A stretch of DNA of 64,000 bases from Rhipicephalus microplus (taxonomy: Eukaryota > Arthropoda > Arachnida > Ixodida > Ixodidae), in contig NC_134710.1 of the NCBI RefSeq assembly GCF_043290135.1, positions 135,244,155 through 135,308,154 on the forward strand, given 5' to 3'. How positions within the stretch are numbered: position 1 is the stretch's first letter; each line of letters starts with the position of its first letter. Below are positions 55,891 to 64,000 of this stretch, in pieces. Both the position numbers and the translations under genes were made by a program. Under the pieces are notes generated by a model. It was not told the DNA's origin. It did no database searches and worked only from the letters and a program-made list of their open reading frames with translations.

Positions 55891-57822
55891 TTACGAAGAG
55901 CTATTTTCGTAAGGCTGATTTGGCTTAGGTTGGGAAAGCTCTGGATGGTTACCGTGGACCGTGTCGATCCACTGCGTGACTCTATCTAGGGTTTGTTGCA
56001 TCGATAACATGGTTTGTTCTATCGAGACCACGGATTCATGTAGCTTCCGCAAGGAAGCTGTGGAGAAGGTAATAAAGTTTTCTAGTTTTTCCTCGTGTTT
56101 GGTTACTTTTTCTTTAACTTTATCAACCTTCTCTAGTTGCGCTTCGACTTGGTCTACTCGCTCATCGAATGACAATGTGGGAGTCGACACTTTTTGTTTT
56201 TGCGCAGGTGGTTGAGCGGGGTGCCTAGCTATAGAAGTGGTTGAAAGAGGAGCTGGTACTTGTGAGATAGGTGCAGGGGTGAAAGATGAGGCGGGGAGTT
56301 TTGGGGAGGTAGATTGTTGTTGAAGGACTGAAACTCTATCGATTCGATCGATCGATTCGATTTGTGGGGTTTAACGTCCCAAAACCACTATTTGATTATG
56401 AGAGACGCCGTAGTGGAGGGCTCCGTAAATTTTGACCGCCTGGGGTTTTTCAACGTGCACCCAAATCTGAGTACACGGGCCTACAGCATTTCCGCCTCCA
56501 TCGGAAATGCAGCAGCCACAGCCGGGATTTGATCCCGCGACCTGCGGGTCAGCAGCCGAGTACCTTAGCCACTAGACCACCGTGGCGGGGCGACTGAAAC
56601 TCTAGGCGTAGTTTTGCATTTTCTGCCTTCAATTTAGCCATATCATCCTGCATTGGTTTGAGCTGCTTTTGAATGGAGCTTTCAGGGGAGGCTACATCAG
56701 CCGAGCTCACCTCGTGTCCAGAGACAGTCCAAAGGCTGGGGTCTTGAAGAATGCTTTTGTTGTGGCTTCGGCTTTGGCTTCGGCTGCGGCTTTTCCGGCT
56801 TTGATGTCTTGTGATACTGGGTGAGCGTCATCTAGGGGCGTTCTTGAAAGATGTGCTTGGGTCGAGGAATGGAGCTGCATCTTGCTGGAAAGTTGAGGGT
56901 GCGTGCTTTGGTTTGGGCTTGTAGAGCTGTGGGCACTGGGGCGAGCCTGTGGGTTGGTCAGTGTTGCACACCACAAACTTAGGTTCGCATTCGTGATCAA
57001 GGAGTGGGTTCGGGATGCCACACATTGGACATAAAGGCTGAAAGGCGCCTGGGCATACGTCTGGTCTGTGGCCAAGTTTGCGGCAGAGATTACAGGCTTC
57101 CGTCTTATGACGATAGGGTACACATCTGGTGATGCCACCTTGATAACTTATGTAGAAAGACACGCGCGTACCTTTGAAGGTGACCAAGATGGACGTTGTG
57201 GAACCCATGCGACGTCCGGTCAGAATGAGGCCTAGTCTGTCATAGTCCAATAGATTTGACAAGATGCTTTCAGGTGTGTGTTCCATAGGAATATTACGGA
57301 TGACCCCTCGACAGGTATTCGATGGATCGGTAATGTGGGGGACAACTTCAAAGCTGCGCTCATCCATCTTGATGGATTTTATACGGTGGTATGCTTCGGT
57401 GCGTGCTGAGTCCGGTGTGCTGATGAGCAGAATGTTGCTTACAGAATTGATGTGGTATTGGTCTTGTAGGGAGCTTGTGCCGCTTTTAGGACGGAATGTA
57501 TGAGCTTCGGAAACGAAGTGTCAGCACAGCTGAGGCCTCCACGTATTCGGAGGACTATTTTGTAGTCGTCCGCTAGAAGTGGAGGGGGTCTGGGGGCACT
57601 GCGACGAATCGATGGGAGAGCTTTCTGTGACTCTTCTTGCGAAGTGTTGATGGCATGCGTCGATTTCTTCGGGGATGAAGCGGGCTTTCTGGCCCTGGCA
57701 TACACTTGACGCCAGCTGCCTTCATCATCGTCGAGAGCTTCGGCGAAGGGAAGCTCCTCTCCCTCTGCTTCGTGGATGACCATGTTGGTAGGCCTGGCGT
57801 GGAGGCCCACCGAGGTAGTCAA
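55891..57822 (-). pseudogene. I-like ORF1 with zinc knuckles
   Basis: Pieces at 57822-57439, 57367-56828 and 56190-55891 in changing frames. An RNA-recognition-like N-terminal part (YKIVLRIRGGLSCADTSF) is followed by CNLCRKLGHRPDVC, an intact CX2CX4HX4C knuckle. A second CPMC...H-x-C finger and a proline/serine-rich stretch come next. A coiled-coil-like C-terminus (VEAQLEKVDKVKEKVTKHEE) completes it. A SINE separates the last two parts. In active elements ORF1 packages the RNA. Confidence 0.75.
56339..56591 (-). mobile_element. Ruka-like SINE inside I-like ORF1
   Basis: Full head (GCCCCGCCACGGTGGTCTAG; box B GGGATCAAATCCCGGC) and body, with a variant tail of ATCGATCGATTCG-type repeats. A perfect 13-bp duplication GACTGAAACTCTA lies at 56326-56338 and 56592-56604. 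Confidence 0.93.
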
Positions 57823-57900
57823 ACGCTGCCAAAAAGTCGATCTTCATGGGCGCGAAATGCGAAGCACTCACTTGAAATCACTTTAGATGGTGTGGTCGAT

Positions 57901-59499
<1,599 letters not shown>

Positions 59500-59711
59500 A
59501 GTGATTGGTTATCCCATGGTGTTGCCCCATTATTATCGATATACCAGGTCTCAACGATTACTTGCGTTTTTTCATTGCTGTGCCCTTATATAACTGGGCA
59601 CGCGTCGCATTTGGCCGTGTCTTCAAACCCTGTCTCTTAAACATGACTGCCTACCGACAAACTCTGTCTGCTCTCTGGTATTGTGAACTTTTCACGTAAA
59701 GTGAGTGTGAT

Positions 59712-59954
59712 AGCGCCTCGCCGCGGTGGTCTAGTGGCTAAGGTACTCGGCTGCTGACCCGCAGGTCGCAGGATCGAATCCTGGCTGGGCGGCTGCATTT
59801 CCTATGGAGGGGGAAATGTTGTAGGCCCGTGTGCTCAGATTTGGGTGCACGCTAATTCAAACCCCAGGTGGTCGAAATTTTCGGAGCCCTCCACTACGGC
59901 GTCTCTCATAATCATATGGTGGTTTTGGGACGTTAAACCCCACATATCAATCAG
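59712..59954 (+). mobile_element. Ruka-like SINE, full length
   Basis: Intact box A (TAGTGGCTAAGGTACTCGG) and box B (GGATCGAATCCTGGC), full body, ATCAATCA tail. An 11-bp duplication, GTGAGTGTGAT at 59701-59711 against GTGAGCGTGAT at 59955-59965, has one mismatch. Confidence 0.92.
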
Positions 59955-60146
59955 GTGAGCGTGATGGTGAATTCTGGAAATTTCACGAACACAATGGAAA
60001 CTCACGTTTTTTGAACAGCGACGAACGAACGTACACACACCCACGCGTATATATATATATACTTTGGCCGAACAACAAGTCGACAGGTACACGTCAAGTT
60101 GAAACAAGTTGAAATGGCACCAAGGCTAAGCCCAGTTCACACTCAC

Positions 60147-60392
60147 GATAATGTATATCTTGAGACCGGGCTTGAAGCTTTGCTGATTCTTCGCCAACGA
60201 AATCACGTAAGGGGTCCGAGAAAAAACCGTCTTGTTACTCTGAGCAGACTCCTTAGCTCCAGTAGCTTCCTCGGTGACTGTTGCTTTCACAACCAACCGC
60301 GTATGGCTGTCGAACAGTGTATCCCAGCGGTATACAAAGGGTAGTTTGTGCTGCTCTCGCAGAAGATTGTACGTAGCCTTGCCGTCTTCGAG
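60147..60392 (-). CDS. Macroglobulin/TEP exon d (MG2 end, MG3 start)
   Basis: 246 nt (82 codons, phase 0 at both ends), with acceptor TTCAATTGCACAG and donor GTGAGT. It opens LEDGKATYNL, contains VVKATVTEEATGAKESA (the classic end of MG2), and then RTPYVISLAKNQQSLKPGL. The KPG-L block marks the start of MG3 across the superfamily. The frame is open throughout. The next coding base is 12.7 kb away. Confidence 0.9.
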
Positions 60393-60507
60393 CTGTGCAA
60401 TTGAAGCAGTGATTTAATGGACCACGAAGCAAGCTGTTCACGCGATGCCACTACTTGAAATGACCTCCGCCTTTAGACAGTGGTTTAACGAGTGGTTGTG
60501 TTCTTAC

Positions 60508-60613
60508 AAGCATTGAAGAGTAGCTGCTTGAAAACCACTGCACGCCTCCAACTTCTTCCTGTAGCCCAAATGTGAAACGCACGACACCTTCGACGGGCTT
60601 TTTATTCACGAAG
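60508..60613 (-). CDS. Macroglobulin/TEP exon c (MG2)
   Basis: 106 nt with acceptor AATATTTCTTCCAG and donor GTAAGA. It encodes FVNKKPVEGVVRFTFGL, which corresponds to the Y-x-x-G/K-KPV-x-G-x-V-x-x-x-F strands of MG2, and ends at a codon boundary. The following intron is only 115 bp. Confidence 0.88.
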
Positions 60614-61113
60614 CTGGAAGAAATATTCGGTCATTTATTAAGGAGCTCCAAAACAAAATTTTTCTGCGTGAATAGCTCAACAAACATCCCCCCTCTTCCC
60701 CCCATCCAAATCTCAATTTGAATCAAAGAAGTAGCTGTAAAAAAAAACATATTGTGGGCAGAAACGTGAGTGCAAGCAAATGCAACAGATATTGTTTTAG
60801 ATAAAATAAAAATATTTGTAGTGCATACGCTATTAGGTAACTGATTGCTTCAAAGTTTATGAATACTTTTTTGCTCTATTTGTTCTTTTACTCCTTACTT
60901 ACGCGCATTATGAGTGGCGAAGTGGGCATGTATTGACCACAATATTTCTTACTAAGAGATTAATGAGGCAGGCAAGGCCACAGAATTCTCGCAACGACAA
61001 TTCGTAAACTAATAAAAGAATGGTTACCCAAGTACTTTGCTAGATAATGCATTAATGACGTTGATCCTACTTCGCCAACGACCTTCGTATAAAAAACGTT
61101 CTGGTATGCTATA

Positions 61114-61260
61114 TTGCTTGTTCTATATGTTAATAAAGAATAATAAAATGTGAGCACTGCTGGAAAACTTGGATAAAATAGTGATTTATTGCTTGTTCTA
61201 TAGGTTAACAAAAATTATAAAATGTGAGCACTGCTGGAAAACTTGGATAAAATAGTGAAT
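61114..61260. repeat. Two-unit tandem duplication (~75 bp)
   Basis: Both units contain GCTTGTTCTATA and AAAATGTGAGCACTGCTGGA, followed by AAACTTGGATAAAATAGTGA. It lies within the intron between exons b and c. Confidence 0.85.
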
Positions 61261-61357
61261 AACGTACATTTATATTTCTTCGTGTTTCAATGTATTTAAT
61301 AAGATATGCAAAATCCAGAGATACGAAAGTTGCGTGCCTTAATAAATACATCCTTAC

Positions 61358-61442
61358 CTTGCAGCCACAGAGCACGGTAATGTCGAAAAATTACTCAATA
61401 CATAATCCGGGATGCTCAGATCGACCTTAAACCTTGGAAGCA
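61358..61442 (-). CDS. Macroglobulin/TEP exon b (start of MG2)
   Basis: 85 nt with acceptor TATCACTATACAG and donor GTAAGG. The first two bases complete the valine begun in the previous exon. The exon then reads LPRFKVDLSIPDYVL, the VLPKFEV hallmark that opens MG2 in alpha-2-macroglobulins, C3 and TEPs. It ends with two bases (AG) of a serine codon completed by the next exon. The 2.06-kb intron upstream contains the duplicated RTE block at 61753-63056. Confidence 0.85.
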
Positions 61443-61752
61443 CTGTATAGTGATAAAAGAAAGAGATTTTTTATTAAACGCAAGTGCGCTATTGTTGTAC
61501 CATATTTATAGCCGTATTATTTCTGTAGCAGGAGGTATAATACAAACTTTAAAACAATAAACGAAGAAAAAAAAACGCTTGACAACGTATTTCAAGTGTT
61601 TTCTGGTTGCAATAAGTAATGTGTATTTGTTCATCTAATATCGAAAATTTATCAGAAGTTTGAGGTTCTCAAATGAATGCGCAACAACGGTCAAGAAAAG
61701 CTGTTTTCGTTTTCTTTGTATTTGGAGTAATTGGCATGCGTCGGTGGTCTAA

Positions 61753-63056
61753 AAATTCAAGCTGCCGCTATGCGGCAAGTTATGCAAACTCGTCATTATT
61801 TTCGTACGAAGTTGCCTGCTTTTCGCCGCTCTCGAGAACAAAAGATAATTTTGTCCCTACTTTTTCATCCACTATTTTACGTCATTAGACTAGCCGTAGC
61901 TGTAACTACTAGTACGTATATCTGATTTTTCACTGATGACCCCTGTCTGGTGCCGTGTCTATTTACCAGAGTTTTAATTACTACTCCAAAACTCCAGCAA
62001 AATACGATACATCATTAAAGCTACTGCCAGTCGATTCTTTATCAGTTAGAATCTTTTCACGTTTACTTTTCATGCGCTCAAACCACCCGCGACGTATACA
62101 CTCAACGTAACAATAACATAAAGTAACCGATTAGTTCGCAAAACAGGAAAGCGCAACTTGTCAGTTGATAGTAAACGTAAAGTAGGAGTGCTACCTCTCA
62201 AAATCATCAAAAATTCGACAGTGCGGACATTTTGAAGCCAATAATTTTAAAATTGAGCTAGGCAGAAATAAGTAAGGGGAGAATAAACGCGTGAGAAGGA
62301 TGGTCATCCACAGCTTTAAGTTGGACTAAGCTCGCAAAGTAAGAAGCTCGAAGCCGTGCAAGTTTTTTTTTTTCAAATATGGTGTTCAAACAGTTAAAAG
62401 GGAACCAGGAGAGCTACGAGTAATGTGAAGTTGAGAACTTATAGGTTGTGAGGTGGTATTCGACAGTGCGAAGAAAGTGCAACAGAACACCTACTAAAAT
62501 GTAGCGCATCAGCTTAGCATTCAATGACTAAATTCCGTTCGAATGGTGATGCCGGACCATTCCCAATTGTATATTCACTTAGATAATCGTTGAAAAAAGG
62601 AACCGTTGAAAAAACAAAAAAAAATGCCTGGTGCTGTCCCACTGTGACCACCTGCCGTTAATGCTCTCCTTCACCAGAACAGGATTGACAACACTGGTGC
62701 AGTACCTGGTCACAACTTCCCATGAACACAGCAATTAACCTTTGGCCCTCAGTCCCCAGCATCTGCGAAGCAACTGACCATGGCGGCGGTCAGATCTGCA
62801 ACGCAGCAGAGGGTGCTAAGAATCTCTGGATCGGGACAGGCCGCCATTGGAGCCTGAGCTTGGCAACGTTTAACGCTAGAACATTATCTAGTGAGGGAAG
62901 TCTAGCTGTACTATTTGAGGAACTAGAGGGTGTTAAATGGGATATAATAAGGCTCAGTGAGGTTAGGAGGACAAGTGGAGTCATACAGGGCTGAAAAACG
63001 GACACGTCCTGTGCTACTGTGGATTAGTTGGCAGAAGAAAACTAGGGGTGGTGTTT
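61753..63056 (+). repeat. Duplicated 1.3-kb block B (RTE 5' region, copy 3)
   Basis: Homologue of 15457-16760 in the intron between macroglobulin exons a and b, on the opposite strand. Its last ~430 bases (from about 62620) are an RTE-like 5' region with SLATFNARTLSSEGSLAVLF and the IIRLSEVRR endonuclease start. The RTE homology ends abruptly near 63056, so the copy lacks its 3' end. Confidence 0.8.
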
Positions 63057-63501
63057 AGTAATTCAATAGAGGTGTAGTGGTTGGCGAATGTAGCGAGATT
63101 TCTGGGAAGTAATATCCATAGGCATGCGCAGAGTTCTCTGTTAGGAAAGGAGAGGCAAGAGTTTCGCTGCACCCCCCCCCCTTTCATCTGCCTGACCCCT
63201 CCCACTGAGGCCGTTACGATCACAATGCAGCACAAGAACAATCTCTAAAGGGGGCGGCCACCCACTCTGAGACCCTCTCCGTCCACACGCCTGTGGTAAT
63301 ATATATGTCAGGTAAACGTTGTCCTACCAAAGGTCTCATTTGATAAGTTACATGAAGTGTTTAGTGAAAAAATTAGGAAGTGAAGCACTAGAGTTGTTTT
63401 GTCCTCATCGCAAAGTAATCAGCATGAGGAAAAATTTATTTACCAGAATGAATTGAACATGACATTATTTAAAATTTGTCTACATTACTTTCGACACTTA
63501 C
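63057..63501. other. Intronic stretch
   Basis: No gene. A poly(C) run at 63172-63181. Confidence 0.4.
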
Positions 63502-63544
63502 CGTATTTATCGACCAGGAACTTGGATGTCGTGTTCTGCTCAAA
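63502..63544 (-). CDS. Macroglobulin/TEP exon a (end of MG1)
   Basis: A 43-nt exon. A strong pyrimidine tract and acceptor (TTATCCATGTATACAG) precede it, and a GTAAGT donor follows. It encodes FEQNTTSKFLVDKY plus the first base of a valine codon. In the family an F-x-V-x-x-Y segment stands directly before VLPKFEV, which is what the next exon supplies. The small size would be suspicious alone. The match in phase and sequence with the next exon makes it convincing. Upstream exons (signal peptide, most of MG1) are beyond or near the window edge. Confidence 0.75.
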
Positions 63545-63717
63545 CTGTATACATGGATAAAAGGAGGAAAAAGGAAAGGTTTAACAACAGCTTAGTATGC
63601 CTGTATCATGAATATTTATGGTTTATAGGCTCTGTGATAATTTTTGCATGTGACGTCTACGTGGAAAGCTACACTACCAGCGTCTTCTAAGCCTAGATAC
63701 ACATAATGTACAGTTGT

Positions 63718-63931
63718 CAGCAAGCTTAACACGAATGCTCCAGCGCGTGACCTGGATTACTTCGACTGATGCCAGCCACGAAGCGCTGGGCTCTGTTGCT
63801 GAGATAATAGCTCGGTATGCTTGGATAATATGTCGGCATGCATGGGTAACATCTCGGAAATAGATCCGTGGTGCTAGCATCAATCAAAGTGCTTCAGACC
63901 ACGCAGTGGAGCATTCGTTTTAAGCTTGCTG
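63718..63931. repeat. Imperfect inverted repeat, arms ~33 bp
   Basis: CAGCAAGCTTAACACGAATG at about 63718 is mirrored by CATTCGTTTTAAGCTTGCTG at about 63912-63931. Matching continues inwards (GCTCCAGCGCGTG against CACGCAGTGGAGC). It could be a small foldback element. Confidence 0.7.
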
Positions 63932-64000
63932 CAGCTTTACATTAGCGACAGCAAGGTGTTATTTCTGTTAAGCCACCTGCAGTGTTTATCACACAAGCCC

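Larger units (their letters stand above)
52149..57900 (-). mobile_element. I-like LINE with RNase H, near full length, decayed
   Basis: The minus strand carries ORF1 with CCHC knuckles (57822-about 55890), then ORF2: endonuclease (55854-55354), linker (55197-54688), RT (54509-53851), connection (53574-53251), RNase H (about 52990-52530) and a C-terminal zinc-finger region (to 52206). The RNase H domain places it among I-like LINEs. It is interrupted by an RTE 3' end (53147-53249) and a Ruka-like SINE (56339-56591), both with target duplications. It lies in the largest intron of the macroglobulin gene, in the same orientation. Confidence 0.85.

Noticed and set aside
63674..63883. Candidate upstream macroglobulin exon (RWSIRVKLADN resembles the end of MG1)
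   Set aside because: No GT donor gives the phase required by exon a, and this segment is part of an inverted repeat, so the resemblance is probably accidental.

Overview
The window looks like nuclear DNA of a hard (ixodid) tick. Decayed non-LTR retrotransposons with arthropod-type proteins lie on both strands. At least eleven copies or pieces of a tRNA-headed SINE resemble the Ruka family described from ixodid ticks. There are long tetranucleotide microsatellites, and a spliced host gene with large introns. I see no bacterial operon, CRISPR array, rRNA or convincing functional tRNA. The species and the Ruka name are inferences from recall, not from a search.

Layout. 1-1440 is the 3' half of a Tx1/L1-like LINE. 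1745-4342 is an RTE-like LINE. 5029-7083 holds a (TA)n tract, three copies of a second tRNA-derived repeat (two of them head to head), and a 5' LTR plus gag remnant of a Ty3/gypsy-type element. 7612-9500 holds direct repeats and a 500-bp dispersed repeat ending in a tRNA-like sequence. 11482-13862 is a CR1/jockey-like LINE on the minus strand. 15457-23290 is a second RTE-like LINE, split by a Ty3/gypsy element (17365-22052) with two 150-bp LTRs and a 4-bp target duplication. 23471-29812 is repeat-rich, with SINEs, a tandem array and a 326-bp (TAGA)n tract. 29850-34626 is a Tx1-like LINE on the minus strand. 35-46 kb is mostly non-coding with LINE and SINE fragments.

The most valuable feature is a host gene that simple ORF calling misses. 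Six short minus-strand exons at 63544-63502, 61442-61358, 60613-60508, 60392-60147, 47434-47279 and 46768-46640 have splice-site consensus at every junction and compatible phases. They total 765 nt, giving 255 uninterrupted codons. The product matches macroglobulin domains MG1 (end) to MG4 (start) of the alpha-2-macroglobulin / thioester-containing protein (TEP) / complement C3 superfamily. The gene runs off the right edge of the window (5' end), and its later exons lie to the left of 46640 or were not found. Its 12.7-kb intron has absorbed an I-like LINE, itself hit by a SINE and by an RTE 3' end, together with microsatellites, other SINEs and a THAP-like fragment.

Almost all transposon reading frames are broken by stops and frameshifts. 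I annotate them as pseudogenes and describe the breaks without reconstructing them.
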